This document shows positions 49,032 to 59,009 of a DNA stretch of 64,000 bases, one piece after another (position 1 is the stretch's first letter; each line of letters starts with the position of its first letter). The stretch is from positions 64,001 through 128,000 of the IMG/VR virus record IMGVR_UViG_3300046513_000221; one strand, given 5' to 3'. Below the pieces are notes generated by a model. It saw only the letters and a program-made list of their open reading frames with translations, was not told the DNA's origin and made no database searches. This DNA comes from a virus. The translations under genes were made by a program, and so were the position numbers.

Positions 49032-49822
49032 GTTGGATCCTTGTCAAGACGAAATGCGGTTGCGAGTTCTACCATCAGTCCCTTAGCCGTCATCTCGTCG
49101 AAGAACGCCGCGTAGGTACGGGCGCTCACTATTTTGTTGAACCACGCATCGCAGACGACGTCTTCGGTCACGTAGATCGCGTCGAATGCGGTCAGGATGA
49201 ACCTGATCCGGTCAACCAGATCCCCGGCGACCGCGTCACTGTACGTCTCGACCCAACCGAATGGGACGCCATTCACGGTCTTGAGGAACTCGCCGAGCAG
49301 ATGGCACCGGGCCATGATCGACAAGTCCTCATCACCGCGATTGGTGATGTAGTAGTGGTGCATTTTCTTCAGCGCCTTGTTGTTGCCGTTCGAGTCAAAA
49401 GACCCGCCGATTACGTAGGCTAGCAGCATCTGCTGGAAGACAGCTCCACGGTTGACGATCTCCAGACCTTCCCCATCGAGACGGATCAGATCGGTCACGA
49501 GGAACGATCCCCTGAGACCGGTACCGTAGAAGCCCTCCGAGAAGGACAGTACGAAGTCTGAAGGAATCGCGGACGCGATGAAACCGTAATCCACATGCTC
49601 CCGGCTCCCGCTGGCCGCAAGGAGTCTCTCATGCGTCTCCGGTCGAAGCAGACGGTTGATCTCCTCATAGCCGGTACGACCATAGACCGAGCGGATGATC
49701 GGCGCTGCGAGCTGGTAGAGTCCACCGGCGATCATGCCGTGGTAGCGAATGAGATCATCCGGACGCTCGAACAGCCCTCTGTATGGTGCCATTCCGATGG
49801 CGAATTGTTTAAGCGTCCTCAT
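49028..49822 (-). CDS. Uncharacterised 264-aa protein
   Basis: A largely helical soluble protein with Gly/Tyr-rich loops (GFIASAIPSDFVLSFSEGFYG, FGWVETYSDAVAGDLVDRI). ATG follows GGAGAAATC. It is coupled to both neighbours in the operon. The position beside the 538-aa gene and the tape-measure block suggests a tail role, by inference only. Confidence 0.7.
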   Translation of the reverse strand: MRTLKQFAIGMAPYRGLFERPDDLIRYHGMIAGGLYQLAAPIIRSVYGRTGYEEINRLLRPETHERLLAASGSREHVDYGFIASAIPSDFVLSFSEGFYGTGLRGSFLVTDLIRLDGEGLEIVNRGAVFQQMLLAYVIGGSFDSNGNNKALKKMHHYYITNRGDEDLSIMARCHLLGEFLKTVNGVPFGWVETYSDAVAGDLVDRIRFILTAFDAIYVTEDVVCDAWFNKIVSARTYAAFFDEMTAKGLMVELATAFRLDKDPT

Positions 49823-49830
49823 GATTTCTC

Positions 49831-50238
49831 CTATGCGGCGTGCTGGTGTTGTTGCTGCTGACGCTTCTGGATCTCGTGCTCGATGCGCGGGATGACCATG
49901 ATGCAGAACCGAACCAGATCGGCCAGAACCGGTTCGTGGTAACAGTCATCCCGTAGGCTGTGCAGACGATTGACGATGCTCTGCAGCTCGCCGACGCTCA
50001 TCCGGTCCACATCGTCACGGTGCAGGATACGATCATGGATCTCTCTTGCCTCATGACGAAGACGCTGTACATGCAACGCTGCGTCTTCATCGATGAGCAG
50101 CTGTTCCATCAGTTGGCTCACCGACGTGGAGTTGTCGTAGCGGCTAGTAGCCAGTTGCAGCTCGACTTCCACGAAGAACTGCTTGGTTGCTTCACGGCGT
50201 TCTGCCGGGTCTTGTATCAGTTGTTCAATTAAGTTCAT
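49831..50238 (-). CDS. Uncharacterised helical protein with Gln/His tail (135 aa)
   Basis: The Met at 50238 is chosen: AGAAGAGATATC precedes it and it overlaps the upstream gene's stop (ATGA at 50235-50238). The product is nearly all helix, with charged heptads (LMEQLLIDEDAALHVQRLRHEAREI) and a Gln/His-rich C-terminus. It may be a tail assembly chaperone, which would fit a gene next to tape-measure genes. No family was recognised. Confidence 0.65.
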   Translation of the reverse strand: MNLIEQLIQDPAERREATKQFFVEVELQLATSRYDNSTSVSQLMEQLLIDEDAALHVQRLRHEAREIHDRILHRDDVDRMSVGELQSIVNRLHSLRDDCYHEPVLADLVRFCIMVIPRIEHEIQKRQQQQHQHAA

Positions 50239-51851
50239 GATATCTCTTCTGGTGAAAATAGACTTGCCCACTCGTCCTCAACACCGGTGATCCCCTTGAG
50301 GGGTTCGGTCTCTTGGAGAGGGAAAGAGTCTGGTGCTGTGCCGTTGAGAGGCCAGCCCCCGGTGAGCGCGGAGGCGTCCATCTCACGGTCGATGTCGTGC
50401 ATGCTCTCGAACAGTACAACGTTGTTTTGCACGTTGTTCTCGTTGAGGCGGTTGACGTAGTCCACGCTACTCCGGCACTCACCGGAGAAGTCGTTGATCT
50501 TGGAGAAATCGGTCTGCACTTCGGAGAGATTACCGAGGAGAGAATTGGATACGCGGTACGTCTCCAGATTCGTGCCAAGATTCTGCGTCAGGATGTTGGA
50601 TTCATCGAAGCCGTAGGTCGAGACCACCTGCGAAGCCAGACCATTAGGAAGGCTACTGGTACTGGATGGGAAGGAGAAAGTCTGACCGGGAAGCTGCTTA
50701 GTCGAATCGATGTATTGAGTGCTGCGATCGTAATACTTGGTCGAAGTATCGACCTTAGCGTCCCGAGCACGGTACATATCGCCGGAGCAGCAGTAGCAAG
50801 CCGTCCTGTCCGAGAAGGAACCCTGATTCAGACCGTACTGCTGGTATGCCATCTGTTGATTAGCCGCCGAGAGGCCGGAGACCCCCATAGCCGTGCTGAT
50901 GAACGGGTCGTAGTTGCCGAACCTGTTGAGGGACTGGGCTGCGATACAGGCACTAACTGATTTGTTGCCAAACGATCCCTGCAAGGAGTTGCCCAGCGCC
51001 GTACCGAGGATACTCGATACACCGTTCTTTGTCATGAACCGACCCACCTCCGGAGAGATACCCGCTAGGGCGCTCTTCATCTGAGGTGGGATCTTGTCGG
51101 TTATACCGTTCACCGTGCTCTGGATCCCGGCGACGCCTTTAGCCGCGTACGATACAGCACCGTTAACGACACTCATAGTGCCGTTGATGGCTCCCATGAC
51201 ACCGGACACCGGTGACTTGAAGTCGAACGATGTACCGCTCGTCTGCGCCAGCTTGGTCAGACCCATAGAGAGCAGACCGAGGACCGTGTCTTCCTTGCAC
51301 TCCATCATCTTGGCGACATTGGAGATCGGATCCTTGATGGTAGGGATGTTGGTGTTAGAGCGAGCGCCGGGTGCGAACCCAGACAACGCATTGCCAGCTG
51401 CCTTGGCGATCTTCACCAGAGAGTTACCGATGCCCTTGATGCAGTCCTTGATGAAGTCTCCGTCCACCTTGGACAGACCGATCTTAAGGTCATCGAAGGC
51501 CATATCGATCTTATCCAAAAGATGACCAATGTTGAGGGACGCCACCTTGTCGGTGAGCTTACCAAGGAAATCGAGACACTCCGCACCCGCCTGTGCGATC
51601 AGGAGACCGGTCTGGATGCCAGTATCCACGATCCCCATCACGGCCTGGACACCAACTCGGGAGTTCAAGAGATTCCTATCGGCAGAGCCGAGAATGGAGC
51701 CCATGTTGCCGAAGTTGATGTTACCGCAGGGGAGGTTGTTGGAGACATACTGCTGTTTTGTGTAGCCACTGTATGGCCGAACGTTGGACTCAGTCGGCAG
51801 CAACTTGCTGAACGGCCTGATGAGTGAGTCCTTGATATCTACTGCTATCAT
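50235..51851 (-). CDS. Probable virion protein (538 aa), divergent from tape measure
   Basis: The frame is open to 51926, but the ATG at 51851 has a near-ideal AAGGAGCACAGC ribosome site. The protein is Ser/Gly/Ala-rich with repeated Gly-hydrophobic segments (SVVNGAVSYAAKGVAG, SALAGISPEVGRFM), a CYCCSGDMYRA Cys cluster near residue 385 and an acidic Asn/Ser-rich C-terminus. The body resembles tail-associated proteins. It is the first gene of a minus-strand operon (48558-51851) that diverges from the tape-measure gene. No specific family was recognised. Confidence 0.7.
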   Translation of the reverse strand: MIAVDIKDSLIRPFSKLLPTESNVRPYSGYTKQQYVSNNLPCGNINFGNMGSILGSADRNLLNSRVGVQAVMGIVDTGIQTGLLIAQAGAECLDFLGKLTDKVASLNIGHLLDKIDMAFDDLKIGLSKVDGDFIKDCIKGIGNSLVKIAKAAGNALSGFAPGARSNTNIPTIKDPISNVAKMMECKEDTVLGLLSMGLTKLAQTSGTSFDFKSPVSGVMGAINGTMSVVNGAVSYAAKGVAGIQSTVNGITDKIPPQMKSALAGISPEVGRFMTKNGVSSILGTALGNSLQGSFGNKSVSACIAAQSLNRFGNYDPFISTAMGVSGLSAANQQMAYQQYGLNQGSFSDRTACYCCSGDMYRARDAKVDTSTKYYDRSTQYIDSTKQLPGQTFSFPSSTSSLPNGLASQVVSTYGFDESNILTQNLGTNLETYRVSNSLLGNLSEVQTDFSKINDFSGECRSSVDYVNRLNENNVQNNVVLFESMHDIDREMDASALTGGWPLNGTAPDSFPLQETEPLKGITGVEDEWASLFSPEEIS

Positions 51852-52009
51852 GCTGTGCTCCTTGCACGTCGCATGCAATGAAGTCCAATCCGATATGGAA
51901 TGAACTCCATGAGGCATGACTTTCATTGTCGATTATTAAGGTGTTTCCTATGATGCGCAACACATTAGTAATCGAAATCAAGCAACTTTCTAGCATAGGG
52001 GCTACTAAC

Positions 52010-55000
52010 ATGGCCGGTTTATTCAAGAACATAATGAAGTCCCTGACGACTAAGGTAATCCCTGACATCGCCAAGAACGCATTCCCCACGGTTCAGCAGC
52101 TGAACGAGGAAAGGCGTCAGAACTTTAGAGAAGCTGAAGGTGTAATGGATGAGCTCGGCGTGAAGATGAACTCCTTCAAGGAGAACTTCGCCGGTCTCGG
52201 TACAATCCACAGGAATCTAGCTAAACAGCTGGGTTCCGGCAGCTTCGGCACCTCTCAGGAGGACGCCGACAACGCGATGATGAAGTCGATGTTCGGCATC
52301 GACTTCGACGAACCTATCGGCGGCGCGGATGATTCCGCCGACGGTGCGAAGGGTTCCAAGAAGGTCATCATCAACAATATCAACTCCTCGAAGATGCCTT
52401 CAGGTATCACCGAGGACGGTCTGGGTACCATCCAGTCCATCGCCAAGCAGACGAACGTCAACGCACGCGGTCTGGCCTCCAACGCCAAGATCCTCTCCTC
52501 CATCAACTACAATCTGGGTCTGATGAACGCCTTCCACATCGAGAAGACGTCAGCTTACTACGATCTGTCGCTGGAGTCGATGAAAGGCCTCATGGCCGGT
52601 CAGAAGGAGATGATGGACCAGAATAGGGCCATGGCGGATCACTATAAAGAGATGCAGGAGAACGCACGCCTTGATGCAATGAACCGCCAGCTCGACGTGA
52701 AGCAGGTGCTGAACCCGGCCAACTTCATGAAGCGCATCGCCGAGAACCCGCTCTTCAGCGATCTCGTGATGGGTGCCGCTGGCTCCAAGGTCAAGCAAGC
52801 CATTCAGGATCCTCTCGGTATGGCGGCTTCGCTCGCCGGTACGGCCATCATGCAGAAGTTCGCAGGTGGTCTGATCAACAGCGTGGAGCAGTTCGCCAAA
52901 GACTTGCCTTACATGGCACAGAATAAGTTCGAGAAGTGGTCCGGCTCCCGTGACTTCTCCAAGAGCGGCTTCAGTCTGACGAACGTCCTCGCCACGATCG
53001 GCGACAACCTGAAGCTGAACACCGCCGATGCGCGTGTCCGCATGAATCAGGACAAGGACGGCCCGGTAGCATGGGATGCCAAGGCACGCCGCGCACTGGT
53101 GACGGAGATCCCCGGATACCTCGCCAAGATGCTGCGTGAGCTGGAGGCGACCAACCACTTGATGGCCGACGCGTGGGGAACCAAGCGTCGCAACGTCGAG
53201 CATCAGGTCTACGACGGCATGACCGGATCCTTCACCTACGAGGGTGAGATCAAGAAGCGTCTGAACAAGAACATCAAGGACATCGATCAGGGCCAGCACT
53301 TCGGTGGTCTGGGCAGTCAGGTCGATACTGTTGCTCGCATGGGTAACATGTCCAAGTCCGAGGCCGCTAAGGTCAAGGCGATCATGATGAACATCGGCAA
53401 CTCCAACATGGCTGGCGAGGTCAACCTCCGCTCCAAGGAGAATGTCAAGGCCAACATGGCGAACTACGTCAAACAGACGTACAAGCGCAAAGAAGGTCAG
53501 ACCGACGAGAACTACAACAAGGCCATCGAACGCCGCATCGCAGCTCTGACGACTGGTAAGTCCGGTAAGTCGATTGACAAGTTCATCGGCACACTGCAGT
53601 CCTCCGGCACTGGCGGTAACGCCATTCGTCAGCAGACCCTCGACCGTCTGCTGGGCGAGCTGAACGGCACGTCCGACGCTTCCAAGAAGCAAGAGCTGCA
53701 AGAGGAGTACACCCGTCAAAAGGACATGTTTGACGAGGCAAAGAAGCGCGGTCGTAATGAGCTGGAGAAGACCGAATCGGCATTGAAACGCCATTCGCTC
53801 GACCGCTTCACCGCAGCAGAGCGCTTCGGCAACTCGCAGCGTGACTCCGCGTCCTCCAGTGTCTTCGCTATCAACAACATGTCCGGTCAGATGTCCAAGC
53901 GTCAGATGATCGCGCAGCGTACCAAGATGCCGGATGCCAGCGCCCTCGACAAGCTCGATGCATGGGCAGAGCGTCTGAAGGAACCCTTCGACAAGCTCAA
54001 TGCCTTCTTCAGCAAGTGGTACGGCAAGTTCGAAGTCAAGATGAATCAGGCTATGGACTGGGTCGGAGACAAGGTCAAGAAGGCTTGGGGCTGGATGAGC
54101 GACAAGGCCACCAAGGGCTACAACAAGGCCAAGGACGGCTTGAAGAACCTGAACGAGATGTTCCAGGCCAACATCGTCCTGCCTCTGAAGAAGCGCCTGA
54201 TGGGCGGTGATGAAGACAAGGCCAAGAAGCTCTCCTTCATGAAGGTCATGGAGATCAACTGGAACAAGAACGTCCTCCTGCCGTTCAAGCGCATGCTGCT
54301 CGGCGACGACAAGGATGCCGCCAAGAAGCTGTCGCTCTGGCAGACGATCAAGTTCAGCGCCAACAAGGCCATGCAGCCCGTCAAGGACTGGTTCAACAAA
54401 CAATTCGTGCCTTCGATGAAGGACATGTACAAGGAAGTCTCCGGCGAGGTCAAGAAGTACGCCCTCCAGTTCAAGGACTGGATCGTTAAGGATGTCTTCG
54501 GAGGCGGTAAAGCCTTCTTCAAGGGCATCTTCGGCGACGAAAACATCGCCAAGCTCCGCAAGAATCTGGTCGATCCATTCAAGAATGCCGTGAACAAACT
54601 GACCGACTCGCTCGGCGGTATGCTCAAGTTCTTCGCCCGTATCCCGGTCAACTTCTTCCGTGGTGTCGCAGACACTATCAAGATGAAGCGCTGGAAAAAG
54701 GGTGAGGGTAACTTCTCCGAAGAAGAGATCGAACGCTTCAAGGGTCACGAGGAGCGCGGCTCCGCTTTCGATTGGAAGAACAAAGGCAATCCAGCCAAGA
54801 AGGCTCAGGACGCTACCGCTGGTGTGCGCTCCGAGGCTACTGAAATGGGTGCCAACATCAACGAGGGTCTCGCAGACGGCATGCAGCAGACTCAGGATCA
54901 GGTTCAAGAGCAAGTGGACGAGGTAGCTCACACCAGCATCCTGGACCGTATCAAGAAGGCTCTGGGTATCCATTCTCCTTCCCGCGAGATGATTGCCATC

Positions 55001-58000
55001 GGCGGTCACATCATGGACGGTCTGCGGATCGGCATGGAGAACGGTCGTGACGACCTGCGCAACACCATGCGCGGTATCCACGAGGATATCATCGACGTGG
55101 ATGCACGTGAGGTGTTCCCTATGGCCGGTGGCGGTGATCGCAAGGCCAACGCTGGTGGTTCTGGCAACCGCGCCTCCGGTACTGGTCCTTCCAACATCCT
55201 CGAATCGATCAAGCGCTCGGTGGAAGCCATCGAGAAGACGACCGACAACAACCTGCCAATCATCGCCGACAACACCAAGACCATCATCGACATCCTCAAC
55301 GGTCTCGATCATAGTGGCGGAAATGGCGGCAAGAAGGGTGGTCTCTTCGGTAAGATCAAGGGCTTCTTCACCAACATTATGACCGCACCGATGAAGGTGC
55401 TGAAGGATACCTTTAACAGCCTGAAAGACCTCCCCGGCAAACTGCTCACAGGCATTTCCGGGTTCGCCAAGGACTTCTTCGGCAAGGCCGGTAAGGTAAT
55501 CACCGGACTGGTCGAGACCGTCACTCCGATGATCGGCAACCTCATGGAGGGTGCCGCGAACGTACTGAAGAGTACAACCGAGATGCTGATGACCGGCGCT
55601 AAACGCGTCTTCGATCAGATCGGTCCTATGGCTGAGAAGCTGGGCAAGATGGTTCAGGACGTAGCGACCAAGGCGTTGGAAACGGCGACCAGTCTCGCCA
55701 AGTCGATTGGCAAGGCTCTCAAGCCGATGACCGATGCGGCCATCCAGATCGGTAAGGATCTCCTGACCGGTATGCGTCCTGCGATCTCCGCGCTGACGGC
55801 AACCCTGTCGAACGCGATCGTCGGCCTTGCCAAGTTCGGTAAGAGCCTCTTCGATTTGACCATGAACATCGCCAACAAGCTGCTCGCTAAGGGTGCTGGT
55901 CTGGCCGACAAGCTCATGGGTGGCATCGGCGGTCTCTCGATCGGAGGCTTCGGCAATGGCGGTAGCGCTACCGTGGCGGTGAGTAACTTCTCCGACATGC
56001 GCGGTCACCGTCGCTCGAACCCGCTGTTCGTACATGTGGTCGATGGTCGCGTCCAGACCTACTCCGGCAAGGGCAAGGCCCGTGTTGGCAAGATCGACAA
56101 CGACGAGGGAAGCTTCGGCCTGAAGGGTCTGCTCGGCGGTAAGAAAGACAAGAAGGATGGCGAGGGCGACAGCGATTCGCTGATGGGTGCCGCAGGTGGA
56201 GCACTGGCCGGTACCGCTGGTGCCGCGCTGCTGGGTCGTGGTAAGGCTCTTGTAGGTAAGGGCATGTCCAAGATCGGTGGCTTCCTCGGCTTCAAAGGCA
56301 AGGCTCCTGCTGTTCCAGCAGGTGCCGCTGCCGGTGCTGAGAGCGCGACCGTCAAGGCCGCTGCTGGCACTGCGACCAAGGTTCCGACCGCAGCCGGTGA
56401 AATGGCTGAGACCGCAGCCAAGGGCGAAGCAAGCGCTGCCGCTAAAACCGCATCCAAAGTTCCTACATCCGGCGCTGCCGCTGGTGCTGAGAGCGCGACC
56501 GTCAAGGCCGCGTCCGGCGCAGCAGGTGCTGCTGAGAACGTCGCTGCTGGTGCGGCGAAGTCCGGTGGAGTCATGTCCAAGATCGGTAGTGCTGGCAAAG
56601 GCCTTATGAAGGGCGGAGTCGGTAAGCTGGTCAAGGGCGTGGGTGCTGGTGCTATCGTCAGCATGGGCGGTTCCGCTCTGACCAACCTCTTCACCGAGGA
56701 AGGTTCGAAGACTAACAAACTCCTGAACGCCGTCTTCGGAACGGTGGGTGACGCGGCAACTGGCGCGGCGATCGGTAGCTTCATCCCGGTCATCGGTAAC
56801 GTCGTTGGTGCCGTGGGCGGTGCGCTGTACGGTGCCGCTACCAAACTCATCCCTGCAATCGAGGATGCTTTCAGCGAAGAGATTCAGAGCATGACGACCT
56901 CCTTCTTGGAGTTCCCGGACAAGCTGACCGCATGGATCGATGCACTGCCAGCCAAGGTTGACAAGTTCGCCGAGGACATCCCTAAGAAGCTGCTCTCGTT
57001 GTTCGAGGCTCCTGATGCTGGTGACCTCGATCCGGTGACTGGTCTGCCGAAGGAAGAAAAACCATCTATCCTTTGGAAAATGACCAAGGCGCTGGGTAAT
57101 GCCGGTGTCGCCCTGATCGCAGCCATGCCTAAGCTGGGTATCACTCTTGCCGAGTCCTTCGGTAAGATCCTCGGTTCCGCCTTGATGGGTGCCGTTGGTA
57201 TGCTCGGTAAGGGCGTGACGAGTGTGGTGTTCGGCGTGTCGAACTACTTCGAGGACATGGTCGCAGGTGTCAAGAACTGGGCTGCGTCCACGAAGATCGG
57301 TAGCATGCTGGGCCTGAAGGGTGAGTCCAAGGACGAGGAGAACAATCGCAAGGTTTCTCGTGCCGCGTCTCAGAACGCATACATGGCGAACTACGATGCC
57401 ACTGTTTCGGACCTGTCCTCCAAGGCGGGTAAGCTCGGTGGTCAGATCGGCGGTGCCGTTGGTGCTGTCGCTATGGCCCCGGTGACGGGTGCTGCAGTGC
57501 TCGCTAAGGGTGCTCAAGCCCTGACCGATGATGGTGGTGCGGAGAAGAACCGTAACCGCTACGACGAGGCCATGAAGGCATCCGGTGGTGATGAGAAGAA
57601 GGCTAAGGAGTATGCCAAGACCAAGTTCGGTGGCGACGTTGAGTCCTACTGGAACAAGGGCAAGGATGCTTCTGGTCAAGCCAACAAGGCCGTTAGCGAC
57701 GCTCGCTACCAGAAGTGGCTGATCGCCAACAACGAGAAGTCTGGCCCTGAGTCGCGTGCTCGTTTCGACGCTATGGTCGCATCCGAAGCCGGTGGTAAGG
57801 CCAAGGGTAACTTCGGTAGCAAGGAAGTCAGCGACGCGATCGCTCAGGCCTCCGCTGCGTACGGTCTCGACGTAAGTCTGATGACCAAGATGGCTCTGGT
57901 GGAATCCGGTATGGATCCGAAGGCGACCTCACCAACGGGTGCTAAGGGTCTCTTCCAGTTCGTCACCGGCACCGGTAAGGAGATGGGTCTGAACAGCGAG

Positions 58001-58927
58001 GACCAGTTCTTCAATCCGTACACCAATGCTATGGCAGGTGCGCGGTACCTGAAGATGAACGGTAATCAGCTGGCCGCGAAGAACGTCCCTGTCAATCCAC
58101 TGACCCTGTATCTGGCTCACCAGCTGGGTGCTGGCGGTGTGACTGAGGTATGGAATGCTGCCGCCAACGGCAAGCTCCTGTCCGACGATCGCATCAAGGC
58201 AATGACCCTCAACAATCCGGGTCTGACCAAGGAGCAACTGTCCAATCCGAAGCTGTACATCTCAGCGTGGGACAAGAAGCTCCAGACCGGCATCAATCCG
58301 TTCGGCGATCTGTCGAGCGCGATGAGTGCCGTGAAGGTTGATTCCCGCGTGGCCGCAATCGGCGCGGCTGGTATCACTCCGACCTCGTCCAGCACCCCGG
58401 CAACAGCTACCGCAGATTCCAAGGTTCCTGCGGTGGCCGCGTCTAGCCCTATGGTAGCAGCAGCGACCGCAACCCCTTCAGTATCGGGTGGTAACGCGAT
58501 CAATGGTGCTTCCCCTTCGGTTATGGCAGCTGGTGGTAGTGCGCAGGTAGCTGCCAATGAGACTGTTGCTCAGAACCGTAACACCGGTTCCGTGATGGCC
58601 GCTGCGGTATCGACCGGCGTATCGACCGACAAGGATCCGATCCTGTCCGAGATGCAGAAGCAGACCGGCATCCTCGCATCCATCGCTGGCAACACCGGTG
58701 AGATGAAGATCGCGGCCCTGAGCGCTGTGCAGAACAACATCGCTGAATCCTCTTCCGACAAGGCCGAGGACAAGATGGTTGCTGCAAAGGCTCAGATCGC
58801 GGGTAAGAGGGCTGAACGTCTCGCCACCGATCTCTTCGGTAACATGAATCAGAACAGCGGTTCCAGTGCAGTGCCTTCGGGTAACGCGCTGCGTATCGCC
58901 TCTGGCATGAGTGGTCGCTTCGCGTGA
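52010..58927 (+). CDS. Tape measure protein with lytic transglycosylase domain
   Basis: The product has about 2305 residues. The frame is open to 51926; the Met at 52010 follows AGGGGCTACTAAC and starts MAGLFKNIMKS, with an in-frame ATG at 51950 as alternative. Long helical stretches, Ala/Gly/Lys-rich low complexity near 1440-1530 and Gly-rich hydrophobic segments are typical of tape-measure proteins, which set tail length and pass DNA across the envelope. Near residue 1940-2065 is a soluble-lytic-transglycosylase domain: EVSDAIAQASAAYGLD, catalytic Glu about 1965 in ALVESGMDP, then GAKGLFQFVTGTG and NAMAGARYL. It cuts peptidoglycan during infection. Confidence 0.93.
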   Translation: MAGLFKNIMKSLTTKVIPDIAKNAFPTVQQLNEERRQNFREAEGVMDELGVKMNSFKENFAGLGTIHRNLAKQLGSGSFGTSQEDADNAMMKSMFGIDFDEPIGGADDSADGAKGSKKVIINNINSSKMPSGITEDGLGTIQSIAKQTNVNARGLASNAKILSSINYNLGLMNAFHIEKTSAYYDLSLESMKGLMAGQKEMMDQNRAMADHYKEMQENARLDAMNRQLDVKQVLNPANFMKRIAENPLFSDLVMGAAGSKVKQAIQDPLGMAASLAGTAIMQKFAGGLINSVEQFAKDLPYMAQNKFEKWSGSRDFSKSGFSLTNVLATIGDNLKLNTADARVRMNQDKDGPVAWDAKARRALVTEIPGYLAKMLRELEATNHLMADAWGTKRRNVEHQVYDGMTGSFTYEGEIKKRLNKNIKDIDQGQHFGGLGSQVDTVARMGNMSKSEAAKVKAIMMNIGNSNMAGEVNLRSKENVKANMANYVKQTYKRKEGQTDENYNKAIERRIAALTTGKSGKSIDKFIGTLQSSGTGGNAIRQQTLDRLLGELNGTSDASKKQELQEEYTRQKDMFDEAKKRGRNELEKTESALKRHSLDRFTAAERFGNSQRDSASSSVFAINNMSGQMSKRQMIAQRTKMPDASALDKLDAWAERLKEPFDKLNAFFSKWYGKFEVKMNQAMDWVGDKVKKAWGWMSDKATKGYNKAKDGLKNLNEMFQANIVLPLKKRLMGGDEDKAKKLSFMKVMEINWNKNVLLPFKRMLLGDDKDAAKKLSLWQTIKFSANKAMQPVKDWFNKQFVPSMKDMYKEVSGEVKKYALQFKDWIVKDVFGGGKAFFKGIFGDENIAKLRKNLVDPFKNAVNKLTDSLGGMLKFFARIPVNFFRGVADTIKMKRWKKGEGNFSEEEIERFKGHEERGSAFDWKNKGNPAKKAQDATAGVRSEATEMGANINEGLADGMQQTQDQVQEQVDEVAHTSILDRIKKALGIHSPSREMIAIGGHIMDGLRIGMENGRDDLRNTMRGIHEDIIDVDAREVFPMAGGGDRKANAGGSGNRASGTGPSNILESIKRSVEAIEKTTDNNLPIIADNTKTIIDILNGLDHSGGNGGKKGGLFGKIKGFFTNIMTAPMKVLKDTFNSLKDLPGKLLTGISGFAKDFFGKAGKVITGLVETVTPMIGNLMEGAANVLKSTTEMLMTGAKRVFDQIGPMAEKLGKMVQDVATKALETATSLAKSIGKALKPMTDAAIQIGKDLLTGMRPAISALTATLSNAIVGLAKFGKSLFDLTMNIANKLLAKGAGLADKLMGGIGGLSIGGFGNGGSATVAVSNFSDMRGHRRSNPLFVHVVDGRVQTYSGKGKARVGKIDNDEGSFGLKGLLGGKKDKKDGEGDSDSLMGAAGGALAGTAGAALLGRGKALVGKGMSKIGGFLGFKGKAPAVPAGAAAGAESATVKAAAGTATKVPTAAGEMAETAAKGEASAAAKTASKVPTSGAAAGAESATVKAASGAAGAAENVAAGAAKSGGVMSKIGSAGKGLMKGGVGKLVKGVGAGAIVSMGGSALTNLFTEEGSKTNKLLNAVFGTVGDAATGAAIGSFIPVIGNVVGAVGGALYGAATKLIPAIEDAFSEEIQSMTTSFLEFPDKLTAWIDALPAKVDKFAEDIPKKLLSLFEAPDAGDLDPVTGLPKEEKPSILWKMTKALGNAGVALIAAMPKLGITLAESFGKILGSALMGAVGMLGKGVTSVVFGVSNYFEDMVAGVKNWAASTKIGSMLGLKGESKDEENNRKVSRAASQNAYMANYDATVSDLSSKAGKLGGQIGGAVGAVAMAPVTGAAVLAKGAQALTDDGGAEKNRNRYDEAMKASGGDEKKAKEYAKTKFGGDVESYWNKGKDASGQANKAVSDARYQKWLIANNEKSGPESRARFDAMVASEAGGKAKGNFGSKEVSDAIAQASAAYGLDVSLMTKMALVESGMDPKATSPTGAKGLFQFVTGTGKEMGLNSEDQFFNPYTNAMAGARYLKMNGNQLAAKNVPVNPLTLYLAHQLGAGGVTEVWNAAANGKLLSDDRIKAMTLNNPGLTKEQLSNPKLYISAWDKKLQTGINPFGDLSSAMSAVKVDSRVAAIGAAGITPTSSSTPATATADSKVPAVAASSPMVAAATATPSVSGGNAINGASPSVMAAGGSAQVAANETVAQNRNTGSVMAAAVSTGVSTDKDPILSEMQKQTGILASIAGNTGEMKIAALSAVQNNIAESSSDKAEDKMVAAKAQIAGKRAERLATDLFGNMNQNSGSSAVPSGNALRIASGMSGRFA

Positions 58928-58953
58928 TAACTAATGTTTAGAGAAGCATTTAC

Positions 58954-58994
58954 GGGCGCTACGGGATTAACTTCTCGTAGCGCCCTCTTTTTTA
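58954..58994 (+). terminator. Rho-independent terminator after tape measure gene
   Basis: GGGCGCTACG, a 12-base loop and CGTAGCGCCC are followed by TCTTTTTTTA. Confidence 0.9.
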
Positions 58995-59009
58995 TTTAGG
59001 AGTAACGAC

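Noticed and set aside
52550-57679. 1709-codon minus-strand frame opposite the tape measure gene
   Set aside because: Low-complexity antisense of a GC-rich gene. The plus-strand product has clear domains and a terminator; the minus-strand frame has none.
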